A stretch of DNA of 22,147 nt, taken from NCBI GenBank assembly GCA_018668195.1, contig JABITU010000324.1, forward strand, positions 1-22,147, in the 5' to 3' direction. The DNA is from Tateyamaria sp. Its GTDB lineage: Bacteria > Pseudomonadota > Alphaproteobacteria > Rhodobacterales > Rhodobacteraceae. Positions 15,356 to 22,147 of the stretch are shown piece by piece. The position numbers and the translations under genes are program-made. Every line of letters starts with the position of its first letter. Position 1 is the stretch's first letter. The notes beneath the pieces were generated by a model. It saw only the letters and a program-made list of their open reading frames with translations, had not been told where the DNA came from and ran no database searches.

Positions 15356-16023
15356 GCAAGGACCGCGTGCGTCATGTGGCGTTTGCGCCCAAAGCCCGGC
15401 GCCCGCGTCACATGAAACCCGGCGTCCTGCAACCCGCGCCGCACAAAGCCAGCCGCCGTATAGGTGGCTGCTGTGCCTCCCTGTGCAGTATGGGCGGCCA
15501 CCGCCTGCAACAAATCCTGCCCCCAAAGCTCAGGGTTTTTGGCGGGCGAGAACCCGTCAAGGTACCATGCATCAGCCCGTTCGCCCCAAGACGGCACCGT
15601 CTGTCGGGCATCGCCCAAAATCAAGGTCAGGTGCACATCTTCAAATGTGCAGACACCAACGCCCTTCTGCATGGCGTTCACCAACTGCGTTGCAAGCCCT
15701 GACAGCGCAGGAAAAGCAGCCAGCGCTGTGGCCATATCCGCAGGTGACATGGGAAAGGCTTCAAAGCTGGTAAAGTGCAGCGTTCCACCCGCGCCACAGG
15801 CGCGCCAGGCAGCCCATGTCGTCAAAAAGTTCAAACCGGTGCCAAAACCCAGTTCGCCCACATGAAATTCGTCTCGAAATCGTGCAGGCAGGTCATTACC
15901 CGCGAGAAACACATGCTCGGTTTCGGCCAGTCCATTTTCAAGGCTGAAATAGGGATCGTCAAAATGCAACGACACCGGTACAGCGTCCTCGCGCCATTCC
16001 AATTCTGCCTGCTGGTCCTGCAT
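15352..16023 (-). CDS. mnmD: tRNA mnm5(s2)U34 methyltransferase MnmD (stand-alone MnmC N-domain)
   Basis: A 223-residue SAM-dependent methyltransferase matching the N-terminal half of E. coli MnmC. It should methylate the aminomethyl group at tRNA wobble uridine 34 to give mnm5(s2)U. Seen: the SAM-binding GELGFGTGLNF (about 56-66) and the family signature YLDGFSPAKNPELW (about 154-167), plus a C-terminal GFGRKRHMTHA. ATG 16023 has AGGGG six bases upstream on the minus strand. Unlike E. coli, the FAD oxidase half is not fused; a FAD oxidoreductase gene lies 55 bp away in divergent orientation. The stop overlaps the transporter start. The family is clear; whether the tRNA substrate is the cmnm-derived nm5U depends on the neighbour's function. 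Confidence 0.88.
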   Translation of the reverse strand: MQDQQAELEWREDAVPVSLHFDDPYFSLENGLAETEHVFLAGNDLPARFRDEFHVGELGFGTGLNFLTTWAAWRACGAGGTLHFTSFEAFPMSPADMATALAAFPALSGLATQLVNAMQKGVGVCTFEDVHLTLILGDARQTVPSWGERADAWYLDGFSPAKNPELWGQDLLQAVAAHTAQGGTAATYTAAGFVRRGLQDAGFHVTRAPGFGRKRHMTHAVLA

Positions 16024-16078
16024 CCGTTACCCCTGTATGAGCTGTCCATCGATGTGACAGTGGCGGAAGGGGCACATA
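16024..16078. promoter_or_regulatory. 55-bp divergent promoter region between mnmD and the FAD oxidoreductase
   Basis: The gap holds the mnmD ribosome-binding site (AGGGG, minus) and GGAAGGGG (16065-16072, plus) for the oxidoreductase. It is so short that the two promoters must overlap or lie partly inside the opposite gene, which could link their expression. No promoter motif was firmly identified. Confidence 0.45.
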
Positions 16079-17116
16079 TTGGCAACGGCAGACATCACAG
16101 TGCGCGGCGCGGGGATCTTTGGGTTGTCAATAGCGTGGACGCTGGTGCAACGCGGGGCGCGGGTACAGGTGATCGACCCACATGGCCCGGCGGCAGGTGC
16201 AAGCGGTGGGATCGTCGGCGCGCTCGCCCCGCACGTGCCCGAGAACTGGAACCCTAAAAAGCAGTTCCAACTGGAAAGCCTATTGATGGCGCGCTCCTTT
16301 TGGGCCGAGGTGGAGGACATGGGCGGCCTGTCGCCGGGTTATGCGCGTCTTGGCCGCATTCAACCTATCTCTGACGCAGCAGGCTTGGCACTAGCCCAGG
16401 CACGCGCAACCTCAGCCAACAGCCTTTGGGGCGACGCCGCGCGATGGCACGTCAGGCGCTCCGAACCCACAGAATGGACCGTGCCCAGCCCATCAGGGTA
16501 TGAGATATTCGACACGCTCAGTGCACGCATCCATCCCAAACAGGCCTGTCTGTCTCTGGTTGCCGCTTTACAGGCGCGCGGCGTCCCAATCCTAACAAAT
16601 GGAACCGACCAAGGCGCCATCGTACATGCAACAGGCGTTGACGGGCTGCACAGGCTCAACGCCGAACGCAGCCGTGTCGTCGGCAGCCCGATCAAGGGAC
16701 AGGCCGCACTTTTGGGTTACGCGATGCCGGGCGGCCCACAACTGTTTGCCGATACCTTGCACATCATACCGCATGCAGACGGCACCACTGCGATAGGATC
16801 AACAACTGAGCGCACATTCAGCACCAACACCGGAACAGACGCACAGCTTGATGAGATCATTAAACGGACACGCGCAGCAGTCCCTGCGCTTTCTGATGCG
16901 CCTGTTATCGCACGGTGGGCCGGTCTGCGACCGCGCAGTCGCAGCCGTGCGCCCATACTCGGTCACTGGCCCGATCGCTCGGGCCATTATATCGCCAATG
17001 GCGGCTTCAAGATTGGATTTGGCATGGCCCCAAAAGTTGCGCAAACCATGGCCGATCTGGTCATGGACAAGATCAACACCATCCCCAATGGCTTCGACGT
17101 CCCAGCGTCATTTTAA
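16079..17116 (+). CDS. FAD-dependent oxidoreductase of the DAO family (possible stand-alone MnmC oxidase half)
   Basis: A 345-residue flavoprotein of the D-amino-acid oxidase/glycine oxidase superfamily. The Rossmann motif G10-x-G12-x-x-G15 is followed by acidic D33 at the end of the second strand (VQVIDPHGP), then GASGGIVGALAPH and, near the C-terminus, WAGLRPRSRSRAPILG (about 280-295). The start is TTG 16079, with GGAAGGGG six bases upstream; no ATG fits without losing the FAD motif. Being head-to-head with mnmD suggests it supplies the activity fused to MnmD in E. coli MnmC: oxidative removal of the carboxymethyl group from cmnm5U. That is inference; a ThiO-like glycine oxidase or another amine oxidase would look similar. 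Its TAA interlocks with the stop of the convergent hydratase gene. Confidence 0.8.
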   Translation: MATADITVRGAGIFGLSIAWTLVQRGARVQVIDPHGPAAGASGGIVGALAPHVPENWNPKKQFQLESLLMARSFWAEVEDMGGLSPGYARLGRIQPISDAAGLALAQARATSANSLWGDAARWHVRRSEPTEWTVPSPSGYEIFDTLSARIHPKQACLSLVAALQARGVPILTNGTDQGAIVHATGVDGLHRLNAERSRVVGSPIKGQAALLGYAMPGGPQLFADTLHIIPHADGTTAIGSTTERTFSTNTGTDAQLDEIIKRTRAAVPALSDAPVIARWAGLRPRSRSRAPILGHWPDRSGHYIANGGFKIGFGMAPKVAQTMADLVMDKINTIPNGFDVPASF

Positions 17117-17910
17117 GCCTCGGCCGTCATGCATTGGCGCCCATCCGGGCCCCGCACCCACAGCTTTCGCCCCTTACGACAAAAGATCCCAGTCTCAGAA
17201 TGCATCAAAGGTGCCGTCGCGCGAAATGAAAATGTCGACAAAGGACCCAGCGCATCCTGAGCCATCAGCATCAGGTGTTGCGCCAGCAATGGCCCATGCA
17301 CCACCAGACCGTCATAACCCTCCACTGATTTGGCATAAGGCTGATCATAATGGATGCGATGCCCATTGAACGTCAGCGCCGAATAGCGAAACAGCACTGT
17401 TGCGTCGAAATTATGTGCTTGAGCCTGATCTTCATCTGTCGGGGCTAAAGGAGCAGTTGGCTTGGTCTCTGATGGGTCTGGATCCTCGCGGTAAACGAGG
17501 TCTTGCCATTCTGTCACACAGGTTTTGCCGCCCTGCATGATTTCGTGGCGCAAGGTGACAAAGGCCAGTGGCCCCGTGCGCCCCTGTTTGGGCTGCGCAG
17601 TTTCGCAAACAGATACACGCTCGGCTGGTTCGCCGAGGACCAATGGCACATCAAACTGCAATCGCCCCCCCGCCCACATTCGTCTTGGCAATCCCATGTC
17701 CGGGATCAGCCCCCCAACCCTTGGATGCCCATCGCGGCCCAGATCCTCGGGGGTAACCGGAGCCCAGAAATAGAGTTGGTGAAAAAACGGCGGCAGCGCG
17801 TCACCTGCAGACAAATCCGGCGCTTGGCCCAGGGTAACTTGCATGGCCTGCGCACGCGCGGGATCAAGTACATCTTTTTGACGAGCGAGGTTTGGCATAT
17901 CATTTTGCAT
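17113..17910 (-). CDS. FAS1/HTD2-like acyl dehydratase (MaoC-type hot-dog hydratase)
   Basis: About 265 residues with the double hot-dog layout of HTD2-like and mesaconyl-C4-CoA/3-methylfumaryl-CoA hydratases. The N-terminal half includes LPRRMWAGGRLQFD (about 74-87). The C-terminal half has the hydratase-2-like active-site stretch FNGHRIHYD (181-189), whose Asn/His/Asp are likely catalytic, and LVVHGPLLAQHL. It should add or remove water on a CoA or ACP thioester; the substrate is unknown, and no CoA lyase or ligase neighbour helps. The start is uncertain: ATG 17910 is listed, while ATG 17898 and TTG 17928 are in frame, and none has a good ribosome-binding site. The stop shares a TTAA with the convergent oxidoreductase stop, and the start region faces the VOC gene at very short distance. 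Confidence 0.78.
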   Translation of the reverse strand: MQNDMPNLARQKDVLDPARAQAMQVTLGQAPDLSAGDALPPFFHQLYFWAPVTPEDLGRDGHPRVGGLIPDMGLPRRMWAGGRLQFDVPLVLGEPAERVSVCETAQPKQGRTGPLAFVTLRHEIMQGGKTCVTEWQDLVYREDPDPSETKPTAPLAPTDEDQAQAHNFDATVLFRYSALTFNGHRIHYDQPYAKSVEGYDGLVVHGPLLAQHLMLMAQDALGPLSTFSFRATAPLMHSETGIFCRKGRKLWVRGPDGRQCMTAEA

Positions 17911-17939
17911 GGTGCGATCATGATCCAAGGAGCCGCAGA

Positions 17940-18350
17940 TTGAAACAGCCCAAACTGACCAACCTCGACCATCTTGTGCTGACCGTAATCAATATTGACG
18001 CATCCATCTCATTTTATTGCGATGTGTTGGGAATGGAACACGCCCCATTTACCGTCGCTGATGGCACAATCCGGCATGCTTTGCGTTTTGGTGACCAGAA
18101 AATCAACCTGCACAAGGCGGGTCAAGAGTTTACGCCCAAAGCCGCCGTGCCGGTCTCTGGCTCTGCCGATCTGTGTTTTCTAACACAGACACCGATTGAA
18201 GATTGGCAATCTCACCTTCAATCTGCAGGAGTTGAAATCGAAGATGGTCCGGTTGAAAGATCGGGAGCGATTGGCCCGATCCTTTCGCTTTATATGCGCG
18301 ATCCGGACGGCAACCTGATCGAGGTGAGCATAGAGAACTGTAACGTTTGA
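17940..18350 (+). CDS. VOC (glyoxalase/bleomycin-resistance fold) protein
   Basis: A 136-residue protein with one VOC domain made of two beta-alpha-beta-beta-beta modules: NLDHLVLTVINIDASISFY at the start and SLYMRDPDGNLIEVS at the end. Potential metal ligands are H11, H58 and E128, positions typical of the superfamily. Such proteins include small dioxygenases, isomerases and resistance proteins; RDPDGNLIE is generic, so no substrate can be named. The start is TTG 17940, chosen because AAGGAG (17927-17932) lies exactly seven bases upstream; an in-frame start at 17892 would run through the opposite gene and lacks a ribosome-binding site. The gene is divergent from the hydratase and followed by a probable intrinsic terminator. 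Confidence 0.83.
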   Translation: MKQPKLTNLDHLVLTVINIDASISFYCDVLGMEHAPFTVADGTIRHALRFGDQKINLHKAGQEFTPKAAVPVSGSADLCFLTQTPIEDWQSHLQSAGVEIEDGPVERSGAIGPILSLYMRDPDGNLIEVSIENCNV

Positions 18351-18364
18351 CGAAATATCTGAAA

Positions 18365-18396
18365 CGACCTGCGTCATATAACGCGTCGAAATTTTT
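18365..18396 (+). terminator. Probable intrinsic terminator of the VOC gene
   Basis: CGAC (18365-18368) and GCGT (18371-18374), separated by a two-base bulge, pair with ACGC (18381-18384) and GTCG (18385-18388) around a CATATA loop. A TTTTT run (18392-18396) and a further TTTT follow. It starts 14 bases past the VOC stop and lies between convergent genes, as expected. Confidence 0.6.
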
Positions 18397-18455
18397 GATT
18401 TTCAGCCAGTGTTCGGTGATGCAATTTTATCTTACGATGCCCCTGAGCCCTAACC

Positions 18456-18998
18456 CTAGCGATTGACCTCTGCGCGCAAGGCCTCCATCAGCTCGGACAG
18501 TCCACGCGCGTAGCGCTCGCTTACAAGAGTACCATCCTCCGCAAACTGATCACTGCTTGCCGCCAGATGAACTTCAGGACCTTGCAAAATGCGCGGTCGA
18601 AATGGGACCATGAAGCCCCGCAGAACCATTTGTGCACGCTCTCCGCCGGCCCTGCCCGCTGCAGCTGACATCACCGCAAGCGGCTTTTCAGCCCAAGGGT
18701 TGCCTTCGACACGGCTGACCCAATCCAACGCATTCTTGAGAACACCTGAGGGTGCTTTATTGTATTCAGGCGTCGAAATCAGGATCGCATCGGCATCGGC
18801 AATCTGTCCAGCAAGGATCTTCACGGCATCCGGAACCCCAGCCGATGTTTCAAGATCGCCGTCGTAAAGTGGCATTTGCAAATCCGCTTCGACGTAAGTG
18901 CAGTCACCGAAAAGTCGCGCCGCCGCGCGCAACAGTTTGCGATTGGTGGCACCCGCACGAAGCGAACCCGATAAGCCAAGCAAAACCGGTAATGTCAT
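18456..18998 (-). CDS. NAD(P)H-dependent FMN reductase (flavodoxin-like fold)
   Basis: A 180-residue cytoplasmic flavoprotein of the NADPH-dependent FMN reductase family (ChrR/YieF/azoreductase-like). The FMN phosphate loop is LSGSLRAGATNRKLL (about 9-23), and the family signature TPEYNKAPSGVLKNALDW (76-93) is intact, as is a later segment with AEKPLAVMSAAAGRAGG. It probably reduces quinones or other acceptors with FMN; the substrate cannot be told from sequence. ATG 18998 has AGAGGG six bases upstream on the minus strand; an upstream in-frame extension to 19022 would swallow this site. It lies 72 bp downstream of the ompA-family gene on the same strand, so co-transcription is possible, and is convergent with the VOC gene. 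Confidence 0.88.
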   Translation of the reverse strand: MTLPVLLGLSGSLRAGATNRKLLRAAARLFGDCTYVEADLQMPLYDGDLETSAGVPDAVKILAGQIADADAILISTPEYNKAPSGVLKNALDWVSRVEGNPWAEKPLAVMSAAAGRAGGERAQMVLRGFMVPFRPRILQGPEVHLAASSDQFAEDGTLVSERYARGLSELMEALRAEVNR

Positions 18999-19070
18999 TT
19001 TTATCCCTCTTTGAACAAGCACTCACAAAGTACGCGACATTGAAGTCGATCTTCGTTTCCTTTTTCAGAG

Positions 19071-19736
19071 CTATGTACTCGGCCGGATGACAATATCTAC
19101 ACGCCGATTAAGCACCTTTCCCTCTGCAGTAAGATTACTGGCAACAGGTTGATTTTCGCCACGACCGAACACTTGGATTCTGTCGAACGCAACGCCGTTG
19201 TCCAGCAGGATGTCACCCACAGCATTTGCACGCCGCTCGCTGAGCCCCTGATTATAGGCCGCGTCGCCGTCGCTGTCGGTATGACCCACGATCTGGATCG
19301 TGGAATTAGGATATGATTGCATGCTGTCGGCCAGCACAGCCAGATCGCTGCGCAAGCTGAATTTTACTGTCGTACTATCCACGGCAAACAGAATGTCTTC
19401 AGGCAATGTGACGATCAGGCGATCACCGGTGTTGGTGATCCGAACGCGTTGATCGTTCAGGTCGCGGCGCAACTCGGCCTCTTGCTGATCCAGATTGTAT
19501 CCGATCCCTGCCCCAACTGCACCGCCAACAACAGCGCCGATGATGGCACCGTCGCTTTTATCATTGCTCAGGATTGACCCAAGAACTGCGCCGGATAACG
19601 CACCAATCAGTGCGCCCTCGTTCCGGTTCTGGTTCGAGTTTCCGGTATCATTGCCAAGCGTAGCTGGGTCTGTACAGGCGCCCAGTGCAACACTTATACC
19701 AAGCGTCACCATAACAGGTATTTTTTGCGTAACCAT
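19071..19736 (-). CDS. OmpA-family lipoprotein with glycine-zipper segment
   Basis: A 221-residue envelope protein. A short signal peptide ends in a lipobox (VALGAC, lipid-bearing C21). A polar Asn-rich linker and a Gly/Ala-rich glycine-zipper stretch (about 41-80, GAVVGGAVGAGIGYNL) follow, then a C-terminal OmpA peptidoglycan-binding domain (about 105-221). The residues that bind diaminopimelate in E. coli OmpA are matched by D154 (GHTDSDG) and R169 (GLSERRA), with the same 15-residue spacing. It should be anchored in the outer membrane and bind the cell wall, like Pal/YiaD-type proteins. ATG 19736 has GGAGG (19745-19749, minus) about eight bases upstream. It is not Pal of the Tol operon judging by neighbours; YiaD-like is the closest description. 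Confidence 0.88.
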   Translation of the reverse strand: MVTQKIPVMVTLGISVALGACTDPATLGNDTGNSNQNRNEGALIGALSGAVLGSILSNDKSDGAIIGAVVGGAVGAGIGYNLDQQEAELRRDLNDQRVRITNTGDRLIVTLPEDILFAVDSTTVKFSLRSDLAVLADSMQSYPNSTIQIVGHTDSDGDAAYNQGLSERRANAVGDILLDNGVAFDRIQVFGRGENQPVASNLTAEGKVLNRRVDIVIRPST

Positions 19737-19879
19737 TTTCTACTGCCTCCGATATCTGGCCCCGTTCGGGCGGGGCGCGTTCTCTGGTGTTTAAGATAGA
19801 CATTCTATGCTGCGACAGAACAGGGAAAAAACAAGTTGGCGTTATCCCGCCCATCACATTTTCCTGATCAAGATGCAGT

Positions 19880-20740
19880 TCATGCCTCTACTCGGGCAGA
19901 CTCATAAGCAAGCATCGCCCGTTTAACAGGCAAACCCCAATGATATCCGCCTAGGCCACCAGATTTGCGCAACGCCCGATGACAAGGGATAAGCCAACTG
20001 ATGGGATTGCGCCCCACGGCAGTGCCCACTGCACGCACCGCGCGTGGGTTCCCGATGCTTTGCGCAATCTCAGAATAGCTGGTGACATGCCCCGAAGGAA
20101 TTCGCAGCAGAGCTTCCCAGACCTTAATCTGGAACGGTGCCCCGATTAGGTAGAGCTTTGCAGCATCAGATGCTGGCGATTGCGCGCCAAAAGCGGCCAG
20201 AACCCATGGGTGCAGTTGCGGCGCATCTTCCACAAAAGAGGCTTGCGGCCAGCGCTGCATAAGATCCTGCATTGCCCATTCTTCACCCATTTCAGCAGCG
20301 AACCCAAGTCCGCAAATCCCCTTGTCGGTGCCCATCACGAGGGCGCGACCAAAGGGGCTGTCGAACCAACCCCAATAGACCGTCAGGTTCGCCCCTGCTC
20401 TGGCGTATTCACCGGGGGTCATCGCCTCCCATCTCAGGAAAAGATCATGCAGCCGCCCGGACCCGCTCAGCCCTGTCGCATGCGCAGCGTCAAGCATGGT
20501 AAATCGCTCAGCAAGCAACGACTTGGCATGATTCAGTGTCAGATACTGCTGATAGCGCTTGGGCGACACACCTACCCAGCGCGAAAAGGTACGCTGAAAG
20601 TGCGTTGCGCTCATGTCCATCTCACGCGCCAGCGCCTCAAGAGACAGCGGGCCTTCGGTTGCATCAATCAAGTCAATAGCACGCCGCATGACGTTGTAGT
20701 GATAACCTGTATCGAGGTCTGGGGGCACAGTTTTTTCCAT
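19880..20740 (-). CDS. AraC-Ogt fusion: methylated-DNA-protein-cysteine methyltransferase with HTH domain (Ada-like, lacking the AdaA zinc domain)
   Basis: A 286-residue protein with an AraC-type helix-turn-helix region (about 15-115, including SLEALAREMDMSATHFQRTF), then an O6-alkylguanine-DNA alkyltransferase domain (about 120-284). The methyl-accepting cysteine is C253 in IPCHRALRKSGGLGGYHWG, and the DNA-recognition segment RAVGTAVGRNP precedes it. The protein should repair O6-methylguanine by suicide transfer to C253. E. coli Ada has an additional N-terminal zinc domain whose cysteine accepts methyl groups from phosphotriesters and switches Ada to an activator; that domain is absent and the HTH starts within 20 residues. 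Regulation, if any, must use another signal. The start has no strong ribosome-binding site. Divergent from nth, so two DNA-repair genes share a control region. Confidence 0.9.
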   Translation of the reverse strand: MEKTVPPDLDTGYHYNVMRRAIDLIDATEGPLSLEALAREMDMSATHFQRTFSRWVGVSPKRYQQYLTLNHAKSLLAERFTMLDAAHATGLSGSGRLHDLFLRWEAMTPGEYARAGANLTVYWGWFDSPFGRALVMGTDKGICGLGFAAEMGEEWAMQDLMQRWPQASFVEDAPQLHPWVLAAFGAQSPASDAAKLYLIGAPFQIKVWEALLRIPSGHVTSYSEIAQSIGNPRAVRAVGTAVGRNPISWLIPCHRALRKSGGLGGYHWGLPVKRAMLAYESARVEA

Positions 20741-20858
20741 ACACCAAAGATACGACGAGAATGAACGTCATGCGACCCGTTTGTTGCCTTGAATTCTGCG
20801 CCAACGTTTTTCCTGCCGGTCCTTGCCCACCTTGGCAATTTTGCCCATACCGTCAGGA
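20741..20858. promoter_or_regulatory. Divergent intergenic region between two DNA-repair genes
   Basis: A 118-bp gap separates the alkyltransferase start (minus) from the probable nth start (plus). No clear promoter, operator or strong ribosome-binding site was read for either gene. In-frame TTG codons at 20823 and 20841 leave the nth start open. Confidence 0.4.
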
Positions 20859-21503
20859 ATGGCAAAACAGCTTGGCTATCATACGATCCGTGAGATTTTT
20901 GAACGTTTTTACGTGACCGACCCCGAACCCAAGGGCGAGCTGGATCACGTCAACGTCTATACATTGGTCGTGGCCGTTGCCTTGTCGGCGCAGGCGACTG
21001 ATGCCGGGGTCAACAAAGCCACCCGCGCACTGTTTCAAGTTGCAGATACTCCACAAAAGATGCTGGACCTTGGCCTTGATGCAGTGATCGAGCATATCAA
21101 GACGATCGGGCTGTTTCGGCAGAAGGCCAAGAACGTTATAAAACTCAGCCAGATCTTGGTCGACGACTTTAACGGCGAGGTGCCTTGCAGCCGTGCGGCG
21201 CTGCAATCGCTACCGGGTGTAGGGCGCAAGACAGCCAATGTCGTGCTGAACATGTGGTGGAGCCATCCAGCGCAAGCCGTCGACACGCATATTTTTCGCG
21301 TTGGCAACCGCACCGGCATCGCGCCAGGTAAAACCGTTGAAGCCGTTGAAAGCGCCATCGAAGATAACATCCCGGTCGATTATCAACAGCATGCGCATCA
21401 TTGGATGATCCTGCACGGCCGATATCACTGCAAGGCGCGCAAGCCTATGTGCCCAACTTGCATCATCCGCGATCTCTGCCCTTTTCAGGATAAAACTGAA
21501 TGA
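20859..21503 (+). CDS. nth: Endonuclease III (Nth), base-excision repair DNA glycosylase/AP lyase
   Basis: A 214-residue HhH-GPD DNA glycosylase that removes oxidised pyrimidines and nicks the abasic site. The helix-hairpin-helix LPGVGRKTANVVLN carries the catalytic lysine K124, and the essential aspartate is D142 in AVDTHIFRVGNR (E. coli K120 and D138). The C-terminal [4Fe-4S] motif C191-x6-C198-x2-C201-x5-C207 is intact. ATG 20859 (MAKQLGYHTIREIF) fits the usual family N-terminus, but its ribosome-binding site is poor (AGG only one base away), so a TTG at 20841 or 20823 cannot be excluded. The stop overlaps the ATG of the downstream kinase gene by 4 bp, indicating one transcript. Confidence 0.95.
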   Translation: MAKQLGYHTIREIFERFYVTDPEPKGELDHVNVYTLVVAVALSAQATDAGVNKATRALFQVADTPQKMLDLGLDAVIEHIKTIGLFRQKAKNVIKLSQILVDDFNGEVPCSRAALQSLPGVGRKTANVVLNMWWSHPAQAVDTHIFRVGNRTGIAPGKTVEAVESAIEDNIPVDYQQHAHHWMILHGRYHCKARKPMCPTCIIRDLCPFQDKTE

Positions 21504-22147
21504 CACAATACAAGCTATCCGGCATCGGAAACGCCGTTGTCGATGTAATCTCTCATGCTAATGAGTCCTTTCTCGATGAAATGGGAATTGAAAAAGGGAT
21601 CATGCAATTGATCGAACAAGAGCGCGGCGAAGTGCTCTATGCGGCTATGAATGACCGTTTGCAGACCCCGGGCGGGGCGGTCGCAAACACAATCGCAGGC
21701 GTTGGCGCGCTTGGCCTTCCCACGGCCTTTATTGGTCGGGTGCACGACGATGCCCTGGGTCAGTTCTACGCAAAATCCATGCAGGACAGCGGCACCGACT
21801 TTGTGAATGCACCAGTTGTCGGGGGCGAATTGCCAACGTCACGATCGATGATCTTTGTGTCACCTGATGGTGAGCGTTCGATGAACACATATCTGGGCAT
21901 CTCGACGGAACTTGGGCCGCAAGACGTGCCCGAAGCGGTGGCGTCAAACTCTGACATGATCTTTCTGGAAGGATACCTTTTCGACAAGGACAAGGGCAAA
22001 GAGGCATTTCGCCAAGCGTCGCGTCTGACACGGGCGGGCGGCGGCAAGTCTGGCATCGCCATTTCCGATCCCTTTTGCGTGGATCGGCATCGTATAGATT
22101 TCCTTGATATGATCGGGAACGAGCTGGACTATGTGATCGGCAACCAG
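21500..22147 (+). CDS. PfkB-family carbohydrate/nucleoside kinase, adenosine kinase-like (3' end outside the window)
   Basis: The first 216 codons of a ribokinase-fold kinase, still open at the right edge. The start MTQYKLSGIGNAVVDVISHA gives the N-terminal GNAVVD motif, GGAVANTIAGVGALG is the PfkB substrate-binding signature region, and DYVIGNQ at the end approaches the N-x-x-E motif area. The catalytic D-T-x-G-A-G-D box expected near residue 270-290 lies outside. Orthologues in Rhodobacteraceae are usually called adenosine kinase, making AMP from adenosine; a sugar-kinase role cannot be excluded from this part. ATG 21500 overlaps the nth stop (ATGA) and has AGGA about nine bases upstream. 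Coupling to nth looks like operon packing and does not imply a repair role. Confidence 0.85.
   Translation, partial: MTQYKLSGIGNAVVDVISHANESFLDEMGIEKGIMQLIEQERGEVLYAAMNDRLQTPGGAVANTIAGVGALGLPTAFIGRVHDDALGQFYAKSMQDSGTDFVNAPVVGGELPTSRSMIFVSPDGERSMNTYLGISTELGPQDVPEAVASNSDMIFLEGYLFDKDKGKEAFRQASRLTRAGGGKSGIAISDPFCVDRHRIDFLDMIGNELDYVIGNQ

Noticed and set aside
19759..19776. Inverted repeat GCCCCG...CGGGGC upstream of the OmpA-family lipoprotein
   Set aside because: Only a 6-bp stem in the leader region with no T-run; it could be chance in GC-rich DNA and does not fit a terminator for either neighbour.
20769..20848. A 26-codon Lys/Arg-rich minus-strand frame between the alkyltransferase gene and nth
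   Set aside because: It has no ribosome-binding site and overlaps a likely divergent promoter; too short to support without conservation data.

Overview
The window looks like the chromosome of a marine alphaproteobacterium of the Roseobacter group (Rhodobacteraceae). This rests on gene content: a taurine dissimilation locus of the tauA / tpa-tauR-xsc-pta type joined to a SoeABC sulfite dehydrogenase, followed by ordinary Rhodobacteraceae housekeeping genes. Placement is from protein recognition and neighbourhood only; no search was run.

Region 1 (1-11502) is the metabolic core. The 5' end of tauA (taurine-binding protein) leaves the window on the minus strand, divergent from tpa (taurine:pyruvate aminotransferase). 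Next are tauR (MocR/GntR-type regulator) and a tightly packed run xsc-pta-soeA-small membrane ORF-soeB-soeC. From pta to soeC every junction overlaps by 1-4 bases. The inferred pathway is: taurine is imported by TauABC; Tpa makes sulfoacetaldehyde and alanine; Xsc cleaves sulfoacetaldehyde with phosphate to acetyl phosphate and sulfite; Pta makes acetyl-CoA; SoeABC oxidises sulfite to sulfate at the inner membrane and passes electrons to quinone. Direct repeats related to CTGGNYYTA lie before tpa and before xsc at an identical 23-bp period, and a similar pair in reverse orientation lies just before tauR. These are good candidates for TauR operators. A 75-codon single-helix membrane ORF sits between soeA and soeB and is the least explained gene here.

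Region 2 (11515-16023) holds a hairpin after soeC, dapA (minus), a periplasmic soluble lytic transglycosylase (plus), an EamA/DMT transporter (minus) whose 3' end overlaps the transglycosylase by 36 bp, and mnmD (minus), coupled to the transporter by an ATGA overlap.

Region 3 (16024-18455) holds a TTG-started FAD oxidoreductase divergent from mnmD. Together these resemble the two halves of the fused tRNA-modification enzyme MnmC. A FAS1/HTD2-like hydratase follows (minus), its stop codon interlocked with that of the oxidoreductase, then a TTG-started VOC (glyoxalase-fold) protein (plus) with a probable intrinsic terminator.

Region 4 (18456-22147) holds an NAD(P)H-dependent FMN reductase, an OmpA-family glycine-zipper lipoprotein and an AraC-Ogt fusion methyltransferase (all minus), then nth (endonuclease III) and, overlapping it by 4 bp, the start of a PfkB-family (adenosine kinase-like) gene cut by the window end. 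I saw no tRNA, rRNA, CRISPR array, insertion sequence or phage gene.
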